From: Cyanophora paradoxa
Taxonomy: Eukaryota; Glaucocystophyceae; Cyanophorales; Cyanophoraceae
Length of the DNA: 64,000 nucleotides
Direction: 5' to 3'
Assembly (NCBI GenBank): GCA_004431415.1
Contig: QPMI01000017.1
Location: 835,310 to 899,309 of the forward strand
Below are positions 12,301 to 22,700 of the stretch, in pieces. A program made the position numbers and the translations under genes. The notes below the pieces were generated by a model. It did not search any database and was not told the origin of the DNA. It saw only the letters and a list, made by a program, of their open reading frames with translations. Numbering within the stretch: position 1 is the first letter of the stretch; every line of letters starts with the position of its first letter.

Positions 12301-15300
12301 AGCGGCTTCCCCAGCTCCGTCTCGTACAGGATCTGCACCTGCCGGTTCTTGTGCGACTCCCGCAGCACCGACCGCTCGTCCGCGTTGTACAGCGCCGCCG
12401 CCCGCTTCTGCAGGATCTCCGGGTCCTGCGAGCGCGGCTGGCCCGCCCCGTTCATGCACCCTCCCTCGCACATCATGATCTCTGCGCGCGCGCGCGGGCC
12501 GCGCCGTCAGCGCCGCCCCGCACGGGCCCCGCGCGCCGCGCCGCGCCGCACCGACGAAGTGGTAGGGGAGCTTGCCGGCCTTGGCGTCGTCGAGGGTGCG
12601 GGTGACGTTGGCGGCGCCGTGGACGACGCAGGCCTTGAGCTCGATGTCGCCGGGCAGCCGGAGGGTCGCCTCCTTGACGCCCTGCAGGCCCCGCACCGCC
12701 GTGATGTTCAGGTCCTTCAGGTCGGGGATGCCGCGGGCGCCCTGCGCCTCCTGCGCCTGCTTGAGGAGCGCGTAGCCCGTGCGCAGCGCCGCCTCCATCA
12801 CGCCGCCCGTCACCCCGAAGATGGCGCCGGCGCCCGTCCCCGACCCCAGCAGGCTCGCGAACTCCGCCGTCTCCCCGCGCCCGTCGAACATGTCCCAGCG
12901 CACCCCCTTCGCCTTCAGCAGCGCCCCCAGCTCCTTCGTCGTCAGCACGAAGTCCGTGTCTTGCACCCCGCCGTGCTTCAGCTGCGGCCGCTGCGCCTCC
13001 GTCTTCTTCACCGTGCACGGCATCAGCCCCGTCATCACGACCTCCTCCGGCCGCAGCCCGCTCCGCGCCGCGAAGACCCCCTTCACCAGCGCCGCGCTCA
13101 TCGACATCGGCGACTTGCACGTCGAGAGGTTCTTCAGCAGCTCCGGGTAGTCGTCCTCCGCCATCTGCATCCAGCTCGCGCTGCACCCGGCCGGGGCCCC
13201 GTCACGCCCCGCCGCCCCCGCCCCGCCCCGCCAGGCCCCGCCCCGCCAGGCCCCGCCCCGCCGCACCAGCAGCTCGTGAACATGGGGAAGGGCCCGCCCT
13301 TCTTGACGCGCTCGATCAGCTCCGACGCCTCCTCCATGATCGTCACGTCCGACGAGGCCCGCAGGTCGAACACTGCGCCCCGCCGTCGGCCCCGCGCCCC
13401 GCCGTCGGCCCCGCGCCCCGCGCACCGTGGTCGAAGCCGATGTGGTGCAGCGCCTGCACGATCATCCCTGGCGTGACCGACCCCGGCGGCATGTCGAACT
13501 CCTCGCACACCGACACGAACACCGACGGCGCGATCTGCCCCGGCCCCGCCGTCGGCCCAAGCCTGCCCCGACCGGCGCGCCCCGCCCCAGCGGACCTGGC
13601 AGCACTGCGTCTTGCGGCCGGGGGCGCCCCGCGGGATGTCCAGCGCCTGCGCCACCGCCAGCACCTCCTTCTTGAGACCCGGATACGCCTTCGGGGGCCC
13701 CGCCGGCACGAGCGCGAGCGGCGCCGCAGTCGGCGCCGGCGCCGCGTGGCCGTTGCCGTTCGCGTGGCCGTTGCCGCCCCCGTGCGCGTCGAGCTCGGCG
13801 ACGACCGCCGACCAGGGCGGGTGCAGGTCCTTGCCCTTGAGGGCCTGCTTCTCGGCCGCCGGCAGGTAGTGCGTGTGCAGCAGCTCGTGCGACTTGTGGC
13901 TGAGCGGCTTCCCCAGCTCCGTCTCGTACAGGATCTGCACCTGCCGGTTCTTGTGCGACTCCCGCAGCACCGACCGCTCGTCCGCGTTGTACAGCGCCGC
14001 CGCCCGCTTCTGCAGGATCTCCGGGTCCTGCGAGCGCGGCTGGCCCGCCCCGTTCATGCACCCTCCCTCGCACATCATGATCTCTGCGCGCGCGCGCGGG
14101 CCGCGCCGTCAGCGCCGCCCCGCACGGGCCCCGCGCGCCGCGCCGCGCCGCACCGACGAAGTGGTAGGGGAGCTTGCCGGCCTTGGCGTCGTCGAGGGTG
14201 CGGGTGACGTTGGCGGCGCCGTGGACGACGCAGGCCTTGAGCTCGATGTCGCCGGGCAGCCGGAGGGTCGCCTCCTTGACGCCCTGCAGGCCCCGCACCG
14301 CCGTGATGTTCAGGTCCTTCAGGTCGGGGATGCCGCGGGCGCCCTGCGCCTCCTGCGCCTGCTTGAGGAGCGCGTAGCCCGTGCGCAGCGCCGCCTCCAT
14401 CACGCCGCCCGTCACCCCGAAGATGGCGCCGGCGCCCGTCCCCGACCCCAGCAGGCTCGCGAACTCCGCCGTCTCCCCGCGCCCGTCGAACATGTCCCAG
14501 CGCACCCCCTTCGCCTTCAGCAGCGCCCCCAGCTCCTTCGTCGTCAGCACGAAGTCCGTGTCTTGCACCCCGCCGTGCTTCAGCTGCGGCCGCTGCGCCT
14601 CCGTCTTCTTCACCGTGCACGGCATCAGCCCCGTCATCACGACCTCCTCCGGCCGCAGCCCGCTCCGCGCCGCGAAGACCCCCTTCACCAGCGCCGCGCT
14701 CATCGACATCGGCGACTTGCACGTCGAGAGGTTCTTCAGCAGCTCCGGGTAGTCGTCCTCCGCCATCTGCATCCAGCTCGCGCTGCACCCGGCCGGGGCC
14801 CCGTCACGCCCCGCCGCCCCCGCCCCGCCCCGCCAGGCGCCGCTCCGCCGCACCAGCAGCTCGTGAACATGGGGAAGGGCCCGCCCTTCTTGACGCGCTC
14901 GATCAGCTCCGACGCCTCCTCCATGATCGTCACGTCCGACGAGGCCCGCAGGTCGAACACTGCGCCCCGCCGTCGGCCCCGCGCCCCGCCGTCGGCCCCG
15001 CGCCCCGCGCACCGTGGTCGAAGCCGATGTGGTGCAGCGCCTGCACGATCATCCCTGGCGTGACCGACCCCGGCGGCATGTCGAACTCCTCGCACACCGA
15101 CACGAACACCGACGGCGCGATCTGCCCCGGCCCCGCCGTCGGCCCAAGCCTGCCCCGACCGGCGCGCCCCGCCCCAGCGGACCTGGCAGCACTGCGTCTT
15201 GCGGCCGGGGGCGCCCCGCGGGATGTCCAGCGCCTGCGCCACCGCCAGCACCTCCTTCTTGAGACCCGGATACGCCTTCGGGGGCCCCGCCGGCACGAGC

Positions 15301-16887
15301 GCGACCGGCGCCGCAGTCGGCGCCGGCGCCGCGTGGCCGTTGCCGTTCGCGTGGCCGTTGCCACCCCCGTGCGCGTCGAGCTCGGCGACGACCGCCGACC
15401 AGGGCGGGTGCAGGTCCTTGCCCTTGAGGGCCTGCTTCTCGGCCGCCGGCAGGTAGTGCGTGTGCAGCAGCTCGTGCGACTTGTGGCTGAGCGGCTTCCC
15501 CAGCTCCGTCTCGTACAGGATCTGCACCTGCCGGTTCTTGTGCGACTCCCGCAGCACCGACCGCTCGTCCGCGTTGTACAGCGCCGCCGCCCGCTTCTGC
15601 AGGATCTCCGGGTCCTGCGAGCGCGGCTGGCCCGCCCCGTTCATGCACCCTCCCTCGCACATCATGATCTCTGCGCGCGCGCGCGGGCCGCGCCGTCAGC
15701 GCCGCCCCGCACGGGCCCCGCGCGCCGCGCCGCGCCGCACCGACGAAGTGGTAGGGGAGCTTGCCGCCCTTGGCGTCGTCGAGGGTGCGGGTGACGTTGG
15801 CGGCGCCGTGGACGACGCAGGCCTTGAGCTCGATGTCGCCGGGCAGCCGGAGGGTCGCCTCCTTGACGCCCTGCAGGCCCCGCACCGCCGTGATGTTCAG
15901 GTCCTTCAGGTCGGGGATGCCGCGGGCGCCCTGCGCCTCCTGCGCCTGCTTGAGGAGCGCGTAGCCCGTGCGCAGCGCCGCCTCCATCACGCCGCCCGTC
16001 ACCCCGAAGATGGCGCCGGCGCCCGTCCCCGACCCCAGCAGGCTCGCGAACTCCGCCGTCTCCCCGCGCCCGTCGAACATGTCCCAGCGCACCCCCTTCG
16101 CCTTCAGCAGCGCCCCCAGCTCCTTCGTCGTCAGCACGAAGTCCGTGTCTTGCACCCCGCCGTGCTTCAGCTGCGGCCGCTGCGCCTCCGTCTTCTTCAC
16201 CGTGCACGGCATCAGCCCCGTCATCACGACCTCCTCCGGCCGCAGCCCGCTCCGCGCCGCGAAGACCCCCTTCACCAGCGCCGCGCTCATCGACATCGGC
16301 GACTTGCACGTCGAGAGGTTGTTCAGCAGCTCCGGGTAGTCGTCCTCCGCCATCTGCATCCAGCTCGCGCTGCACCCGGCCGGGGCCCCGTCAGGCCCCG
16401 CCGCCTCCGCCCCGCCCCGCCAGGCCCCGCCCCGCCGCACCAGCAGCTCGTGAACATGGGGAAGGGCCCGCCCTTCTTGACGCGCTCGATCAGCTCCGAC
16501 GCCTCCTCCATGATCGTCACGTCCGACGAGGCCCGCAGGTCGAACACTGCGCCCCGCCGTCGGCCCCGCGCACCGCCGTCGGCCCCGCGCCCCGCGCACC
16601 GTGGTCGAAGCCGATGTGGTGCAGCGCCTGCACGATCATCCCTGGCGTGACCGACCCCGGCGGCATGTCGAACTCCTCGCACACCGACACGAACACCGAC
16701 GGCGCGATCTGCCCCGGCCCCGCCGTCGGCCCAAGCCTGCCCCGACCGGCGCGCCCCGCCCCGGGCCCCGGCGGACCTGGCAGCACTGCGTCTTGCGGCC
16801 GGGGGCGCCCCGCGGGACGTCCAGCGCCTGCGCCACCGCCAGCACCTCCTTCTTGAGGCCCGGATACTTGCTGTCTGCCGCTGGCAT
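1405..16887 (-). CDS. Giant multidomain [FeFe]-hydrogenase: seven H-domains, three flavodoxin domains, partial CPR-type FAD domain
   Basis: The predicted product catalyses reversible H+ reduction to H2 on H-clusters, with flavodoxin/FAD modules as likely electron donors. A true ATG lies at 16887 and a TAG at 1405-1407. Order from the N-terminus: six near-identical H-domains with small-subunit-type tails, joined by Gly/Asn/His-rich linkers (GGGNGHANGNGH); two flavodoxins; a diverged H-domain; a third flavodoxin; and an FAD-binding segment containing PRLYTVAS. Each H-domain keeps TSCC, MPCTVKK.E, FG.TGGVMEAALR and E(I)MMC.GGC. The four introns per module give family-correct joins, for example FDH|VFDL, TSC(C)|ASW and YHFV|EIMMC. 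The module-to-module linkers are continuous open exon with no stop or start, so one polypeptide of about 4,400 residues is inferred. No N-terminal ferredoxin-type clusters or clear targeting peptide are seen. The NADPH-binding domain appears absent. Separate transcripts or missed exons remain possible. Confidence 0.85.
3400..5230 (-). other. Seventh, diverged [FeFe]-hydrogenase module
   Basis: The domain reads QIAPSTFVSISEEFDMEPGA, then (after a splice) VFDLRSAADVTIMEEASEL, TSC(C)AGWMQMAEEEYPDLL, MPCTVKKVEAQRPQL, FGSTGGVMEAALRTG and EIMMCNGGCSGGPGQP. It ends with a small-subunit-type tail, EIIKKRHANMYTTDERS, and a helix ending near HTYYVG. All four H-cluster cysteines and the extra TSCC cysteine are present. 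Compared with the six repeated units it is clearly older: many coding differences, different intron sequence and extra introns (before QNLNFEAVRG and before RSEESHRLL). An N-terminal Gly/Ser-rich segment (GFGVGGLGM repeated twice) forms the linker from the preceding flavodoxin. Confidence 0.9.
5230..6900 (-). repeat. Two near-identical flavodoxin domains within the hydrogenase protein
   Basis: Both copies carry the FMN phosphate loop WGSETGKSEGLAKKT, the second FMN loop STAGAGDFPEA, and the third motif FGVGDKGYKKYCEAA followed by ERLAELGCKRLVERG. The first copy in the protein covers about 6330-6900, the second about 5260-5830. From LMDAEECTAETV to about GGAEAAWVRET the copies are almost identical in DNA, while their N-terminal strand (A-I-D-A versus V-A-A-L) and C-terminal linkers differ. 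They are joined through an Ala/Pro-rich linker (about 6090-6330) and an intron of roughly 300 bp ending at CTGCAG near 5828. Family knowledge: these are FMN-binding one-electron carriers, fitting a role in feeding the H-domains. Confidence 0.85.
6930..7430 (-). other. Unique Ser/Pro-rich linker of the hydrogenase protein, then an intron
   Basis: After the sixth hydrogenase module the reading frame continues through a unique stretch of about 90 residues. It contains SKMASSSGSMNF and TGSLPTIKEPAGFNSAFARV and ends near FSAAGGQPGAAARE at about 7130. An intron of roughly 230 bp, lower in GC than the exons, then runs to the acceptor before VLVVWGSETG at about 6898. This linker separates the repeated hydrogenase array from the flavodoxins. 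Its sequence suggests a flexible, unstructured tether; I recognise no domain in it. Confidence 0.6.
7430..16887 (-). repeat. Tandem array of six hydrogenase modules, period about 1587 bp
   Basis: The third H-cluster motif (MMCEGGCMNG) recurs with starts at 15665, 14078, 12476, 10890, 9303 and 7716, giving spacings of 1587, 1602, 1586, 1587 and 1587. Exons and introns are both almost identical between units, so the array arose by recent tandem duplication or is kept alike by conversion. The length differences I see fall in introns: a 15-bp expansion and a 1-bp loss in the intron after TSC(C), and a small insertion in the first intron of unit 1 near 16760. Coding differences are few, for example KNL versus NNL near 16320 and DAKA versus DAKG near 15765. 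The last unit leaves the repeat after AVVAELD and runs into a unique Ser/Pro-rich linker. Confidence 0.93.
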
Positions 16888-18011
16888 GGTCGCTGTTGCG
16901 CGTTATACGGTGTGCCTGTGTTGCTGTGGACGGTTTCCTTGTGCTGCTGCTTTCACGTACGCGTTAGCTTATAGGCTGTCCTGCAGCTCAGGCCCGCAAC
17001 GGTTGTTCGTCTACGCGCATTCTATCTCATCGACGCTCTCACTGCAGCTGAGGATCTCAAAGTATGAAGCGTGCTGAGCGAGTCACAGTTCTAGTCCTGC
17101 TGCGGGAGAGAGATACGCCACGCTGCTGCAGGCGCTTTAGCTAGCGAGGCTCTACTCTACAAAGACGCGTGTTTCCTCCCGCAAGACCGATCTGCGTCGC
17201 CGAGTGATGGTCCTTTCATGATAGGATTGCAAATGGATCGACGCACCTCAAGGCTCGCGTCTTCAGACCAGGGAGCGACCTGCACTCGTCACTTTCACTC
17301 GCATGCGGCCGCAGCAGGAGACCGTCGGGCCGCGACTAGACCGCTTGCCACAGTGGTGCGCTCGAGCACGACCGACGGCCTGCCAGAAACGCAAGCATGC
17401 GTCTAGATCTATACAAGGTCGGCCGCGGAGTAGTAGCGTGCTGGGCGACGGCACTATCCTAGGCCTGTACTGTTGTTGCTGCGCGGATCGAGAAGCGCTG
17501 CAGCAGCGGCTTGGACGCAAGTCACAGCCCACCCGCTCTAGCCGTCGCTTCGGAGCTCAGCTTGATATTAAATATTGCAAACATGATATACAAGCCGGTG
17601 CAATTTTTCTTATCGAGCCCGTGACGCCGAACGTCAACCGCTCGAGCTCGGCTTTAAGCCGCTGTTGGTGTCACGCAGCCTGGCAGGCGCGCCGGTTCGA
17701 ATTCGATCAACAGCACTTCCGAAACCGCGGTTCGAATCTAAAAAGGGCCATTGCGTTGCGTTGGGGTACAGAAAACAAATTGAAAAAGCCGAGGTCCGGA
17801 GGCACCATCCCAGCGCCGCAGTACATCAGCGTCACCGCACAGACCTGCAGCGGGCCTGCACACCCCCCTGCATATCTAGCCCCGGTCGTTGCCACGAGGG
17901 CGCAAGCCGAGGCGTCCCGGGCCCCGTGCAGTGCTCCTGTGTCGGCAGTGTAGAGCAGACTTAAGCGCGCCCCAAACCCCGGCCCTGCTGCTCCCTCTTG
18001 AGCCTCCGAGT
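16888..18011. other. Intergenic region, divergent flanks of the hydrogenase and IQ-protein genes
   Basis: The hydrogenase starts at 16887 on the minus strand and the IQ-protein at 18012 on the plus strand, so this 1.1 kb should hold both promoters. It is less GC-rich than the genes and has no conserved open frame. A plus-strand open frame at 17303-17953 has no recognisable motif, and I treat it as chance. The abrupt loss of repeat similarity at 16870 marks the 5' end of the hydrogenase array. Confidence 0.5.
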
Positions 18012-19465
18012 ATGGGCTGCGGAACGAGCAAGGGGACGGCGGTCGCCCCCGGCAGCTCCTCGAAGGGAGCCGCACAGGTTGCCCCACTCCGGTCCATCAA
18101 CAGCAACGGAGGTGCGCCCGCCCGACTTTCCCAGATCGACGTGTCCGCATCCGAGCCTCTGCACAGCGTCCGCGGTGGCTGAAGCGGAGGCGGCGCGCCT
18201 GCGGGCGGACGAAGCGGAAAGGCTCGTGCAGGCGACGCGGCGGGAGGCGGAGGCGGTGCGCGGCGCCCGGCGCCGCCCGCAGCGCGCGGCCGACGCGCAC
18301 TGCGCCGGGCACAGGCGAAGAAGGCCGCGGAGGAGGAGCGGGCCGCGCGGGAGAAGCTCGAGGAGGAGGCACGTCCCGCCCGCGCCCGCGGCGCGCGCGC
18401 TCCGCCCGCGCCGCGATGCTGACGGCGGGGGCAGATGAGGGCGCGCGTGGCGGAGGCGTACGAGGCGGGGCGCAAGGCGTCCGTCGGGCTGCCCGCCCCC
18501 GCCGTCGCCGTCCTCGACCGCCTCGAGAGCGAGGCGCGCGCCCCGCCCCGCTCGATCCCACGCCGCCCCCTGTCGCCGACCGTGCCGGCAGGTGCGGCAG
18601 CGCGTCGCGGAGGCGTACGAGGCGGCACGCAGGGCCTCTTCCTCCGGTGCCGCCGCGCCCCGCGCCCGCCCCGGCGCCCCCGGCCCGAGCCGCCCGCCGC
18701 GCAGATGTCGCCCCCCCCGCCTCCCTCCCCGCCATCGAGCCGCCCTCCTCGAACCCTTTCCTCCGCTCGGACCCCGCCCCCTTCAGCCCCGCCGCGCCCG
18801 ACGCCCCTGTACCCTCCGTCGCTCCCGCCCCCGCATCAAGCGGCTCGCTCGCCGCGTCCCTCCCCCCAGCTCCCAGCCGGCGCTCGCGGCGCCCAGCTCC
18901 CAGCCGGCGCTCGCGGCGCCCAGCTCCCAGCCGGCGCTCGCGGCGCCCAGCTCCCAGCCGGCGCTCGCGGCGCCCAGCTCCCAGCCGGCGCTCGCCCCCC
19001 CCGCGCCCCCGGGCCGCGACGTGCCTCCCGCGCCCGCCTTCGGTGCCCTTTATCCCCGCCTCCCGTACCCCCCTGTCCGCCCCGCTGCCCCGCTCACCGT
19101 ACCCCCAGACCTGGAGGCGGAGATGGAGGCGCAGGCTCGCGAGATCCGGCGCATGGAGGAGGAGCTCGCGGCGCGGGTACCCCCGGCGAGCCCGCCCCCT
19201 CCCCGCGCCGGAGTTGACGCCGCGGCAGGAGGCGGTGGACCAGGAGCGGGGGGAGGCCCTCCGGCAGCAGGAGCTGAGCCTGAGGCTGCGGGAGGAGCGG
19301 GCGCGGGTGGAGCGGGAGCACCGGGAGCGCATGGAGGCCGTCCTCGAGCTCCGCCGCGAGCGCATCGCCCGCTTCGAGCGCACCGTCGGCGCCGCCGTCC
19401 GAATCCAGGCCTTCTTCCGGGGGTACAAGACCCGCAGGCGCCTCCGCCAGCGCGCCGCGCGCTGA
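18012..19465 (+). CDS. Predicted N-myristoylated, coiled-coil IQ-motif protein
   Basis: The start MGCGTSKG matches the N-myristoylation signal (Gly2, Ser6) with an adjacent Cys3 that could be palmitoylated, so inner-membrane-face attachment is inferred. The rest is built from charged helical segments: VAEAEAARLRADEAERLV, AKKAAEEERAAREKLEEEA, a twice-used unit (ARVAEAYEAGRKAS and QRVAEAYEAARRAS), a Pro/Ala-rich region with five 9-residue repeats, and a long helix rich in Arg and Glu. It ends with an IQ motif, VRIQAFFRGYKTRRR, just before the TGA. IQ motifs bind calmodulin or EF-hand light chains. Several short introns are needed to join the frames, and some joins in the first half are uncertain. 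The family is not recognised beyond these motifs. Confidence 0.6.
18867..19000 (+). repeat. Five tandem copies of a 27-bp unit encoding SSQPALAAP
   Basis: The unit starts at 18867 and repeats at 18894, 18921, 18948 and 18975. Copies are identical except at the 3' end of the last, which changes to Pro codons. The 27-bp length preserves frame, and the translated unit is SSQPALAAP within the IQ-motif protein. Perfect identity suggests recent expansion, so copy number may vary between strains. Confidence 0.9.
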
Positions 19466-19714
19466 TCTCACGGCGCCGCCCGACCTCTCTCTCTCGACCC
19501 GTTGCCCCCTCCCTGTGACCCATATCCGCCATTCTTGTGTGGCCCGGCCCCCTCGAGTAAATCAAGTCAAGCAGCTGCAGATTCGCAAAGCGACCTTTGA
19601 ATTCATAATCAATAGGGGACTAATAAATGAAAAATGGAAATATATAGCTGGGTTCCAATGTACTTAAGGTAATTTCGTAATAATTTACTAGGAGGGACCC
19701 CGCGGGGGTCACGC

Positions 19715-22700
19715 CTAGGCCTCCTGCCGGACGATGCCGGCGGGGAAGGCGTCGGCCTCGGCCGCCTCGGGCCCCGCAGGCCCCTCGGGCCCCTCGCCGC
19801 CCTCGCCCTCGGGCGCCGGCGCCGGCTCGGGCTCGGGCTCGAGGCGGGGCGGCTCCGGGATGGACATGCGGCGGGAGGAGTCCGGGGCGACGAGGGGCAC
19901 GGTGAGGGCGACGGCCGCCTCGGCGGCGCGGCGGGCGGCGCCCAGGGCCGCCACCGCCGCCCCCGCCGTCGCGCTCGCCAGGTCCCCGAACATCTCCGCC
20001 AGGCTCGCCGCCGGGCCCTGGATCGCGATCGTCGGGCCCGGGCCCCCCCGAGGCCGGCCGCAGGCGCCGCCCCTGCGCGGCCGCCGCGGCGCCCTCGGCG
20101 GCGATGCGGCGGCGGTGCTGGTGCCCGCGGTAGGCCGCCTGGACGAGGGTGACGGCGTAGTGCATGTGGAGCAGCGTCTCCCGCTCGGCCTCGAGGCCCA
20201 GCAGGCGGGCCTCGTCGGCCGCCCGCTGGTGGTGCCGCCGCAGCGCGGGGAAGCGCCCCTGCGCCATCGAGTCGATCTGCCGCCGCGTGTGCGGCGGCAG
20301 CGCGTAGCCGTGCGACTGCGCGGGCCCCGGTCGGTCGGCGAGTCGCGGGCGGAGAGAGAGGGGGGGAGGGGCGGGGGGCTCGGGGGCCGCGCACCCGGTA
20401 GACGTTGTTGATGAGGGCGCGGAGGACGTCGAAGACGTGGACGCGGCCGTCGGCGACGGGCACGTTGGCCATGTCGCGCAGCATCGCCAGCGTCGCCAGC
20501 CGCGCGTCCCCCGCGTCCTCCCGCGCCAGCCCCAGCACGTGCCCGGACTCGCGCAGCAGCGTCCGCATCGCCGCCCCGACGCGCACGAAGCCCGAGGCCG
20601 CCGGGTCCAGCCGCTCCCACGCCTCCACGAACCGCGTGATGTCCCGCTCCTGCCGCCCCGCGGATCAGACCCGCGCGCGTCCCATTTAAAATGAATTGGA
20701 AGAGGGTGGAGGGATGCTGCCTCAGATTAAATCAGTTTAGTTAAAACGATCAGGAATCAAGCAAGAGAATTCGTCCTCGGCAGCAGCGGCGAGGAGAGAG
20801 AGAGGACGGGGCGGGGGGCGGGCGGGGGCGGACCTTGACGTGGTAGTCCTCTCGCCCCGAGACGACGTCGAACGAGTCGAGGACGACGGCGACGAAGAGG
20901 TTGTTCCCGATCACGTACGTCAGGAACATGAACGACACTGCCCGGGGGGGTACAGGCTGCTGTAAGCGGGGAGGGGGGAGGGGGGAAGGAGGGGGAGGAA
21001 AGGGGGGGTGCGGGGCGCACCAAAGTAGATGGGCGCGAGGGGCGTCCCGCAGTCCTGGAAGGGCACACCGGGCCGGCAGCCGCTGCTCTCGTCCCGCATG
21101 TGGTCCCACATCTGAGGCCGCCCGCCGCTCAGGGGGCGCTCCAGGGGGGCGGGGGCGCGCGCGTGCGCACGATCCAGTTCCAGTTCTCGCCGGTCGTCTG
21201 CGATCGAGGGCGATCAGAAGGGAGAAGGACAAAGAGGGATGCCCGCCCGCCCCGGCGAGTACCATGCGGAAGAGGGTGATGAGGGCGCGCGGCAGGTCCC
21301 TGAAATTGGCGTCGTCCGAGAGCTGCGCGCGCGGGGCCCCCGCGCGTGAGGGGCCGCCCAGGGACCAGGCGGGGGACGGGGTGGCGGGGTGGCGCGCCTG
21401 GGTGGCCCCCTCGAGGGTCACGAAGCGCAGGGTCCAGACGCCGACGACCCCGTACACGAATATGATGAGGGAGAGCAGCAGCCCGATCGTGCACAGCGCC
21501 GGCAGGCACTGCGGCGCCCCGTCAGCGCGCGGCCGGCGGGGGCGGTGGAAGGGAGCAGAGGCGAGGGCGGGGAAAGGGGCGGGCCGGTGCCTCAGGCTCA
21601 TTAAATCAGTATTTTGCGCTCATGGGGTCACGTCTAAGGTGACATCCTCGGCAGGCCCGCCGCAAGAGGGGTCGAACGGAAGATCGGCATTAGATAGATA
21701 CGAAAAGGGCGGGGACTGCCTCAGATTAAATAGGTTATATTAAAAACGATCAGGAATCAAGTGATTGCAATGAGGCTCGTCCTTGGCAGTGGATCATTAA
21801 AGAGGTATTAAAGGGGTGAAATATTAATAGAGTGTAAAGATGCGGCATCACACAGATTGGAGAAAGTGGCGAACTGCCTCAGATTAAATAGGTTATGTTT
21901 GAACGATCAGGAGTCAAGTGATTGTAAGAGGTTCGTCCTTGGCAGTGGATCATATTAGAGGTGAAATTATAGAGGTGAAACAATGAAAGAATGTTGTAAA
22001 GGTGCTGCATCAAAAAGATCGGAGAAAGTGGCGAACTGCCTCAGATTAAATAGGTTATGTTTGAACGATCAGGAGTCAAGTGATTGTAAGAGGTTCGTCC
22101 TTGGCAGTGGATCATATTAGAGGTGAAATTATAGAGGTGAAACAATGAAAGATTGTTGTAAAGGTGCGCATCAAAAAGATCGGAGCAGGTGGCGAACTGC
22201 CTCAGATTAAATAGGTTATGTTTGAACGATCAGGAATCAAGTGATTGTAAGAGGTTCGTCCTTGGCAGTGGATCGATGAGAGTGACATTCCAGTCCGCTA
22301 GATAGAGAAACCCAAAGCCCCCAAAGCAGGCGGGGGGCGGGGGCGGGGCGGGGGCTGCTGCCTCAGATTAAATCAGTTTAGTTTAAAACGATCAGGAATC
22401 AAGCAAGAAGGTTCGTCCTTGGCAGCAGCGAATATTAAGGTTCGAATAATTAAGAGGGGAAGATTTAATATTTATAACAAAAAGCCCAAAGAAGGAATGC
22501 GGGGCGTGGCGGGCGGGGGCGAGTGGGCGGGCGGGGCCCACCTGGACGAGGGTGGTGAAGAAGACGCGGACGCTCCTCAGGCGCTTCGCGAGGCGCATCA
22601 TCCGCAGCATGCGCAGCATCCGGAGCGCTGCGCGGCGGGGCGGCCGCCCGGCCGGCCGGCGTGAGGCGCGGGGCGGTGCAGAGGGGGGCGGGCGGGGCGG

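Noticed and set aside
7511-16650. Long plus-strand open frames (about 330-400 codons) that repeat opposite the hydrogenase array
   Set aside because: They are exact antisense shadows of the hydrogenase exons, are Arg/Pro-rich without domain motifs, and recur only because the underlying DNA repeats.
7430-16887. Six separate tandem hydrogenase genes in place of one fused gene
   Set aside because: No stop codon, polyadenylation-like segment or new start is present in the linkers; the exon encoding the end of one module runs directly into the start of the next. Kept only as an alternative to be tested by cDNA.
7430-16887. Assembly artefact from a collapsed or expanded repeat
   Set aside because: Units differ by point changes and by distinct intron indels, so they are not simple copies of one read. 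Exact copy number still needs long reads, so the caution stands.
1405-16887. Bacterial contamination or a bacterial hydrogenase operon
   Set aside because: Each module is interrupted by spliceosomal-type introns with family-correct joins, and the same intron style is found in clearly eukaryotic neighbours.
7430-16887. CRISPR-like or satellite array
   Set aside because: The 1.59-kb period encodes conserved enzyme domains; no short repeats with unique spacers are present.
17303-17953. Plus-strand 216-codon open frame in the intergenic region
   Set aside because: No domain, composition unlike the neighbouring coding exons, and no supporting splice pattern.
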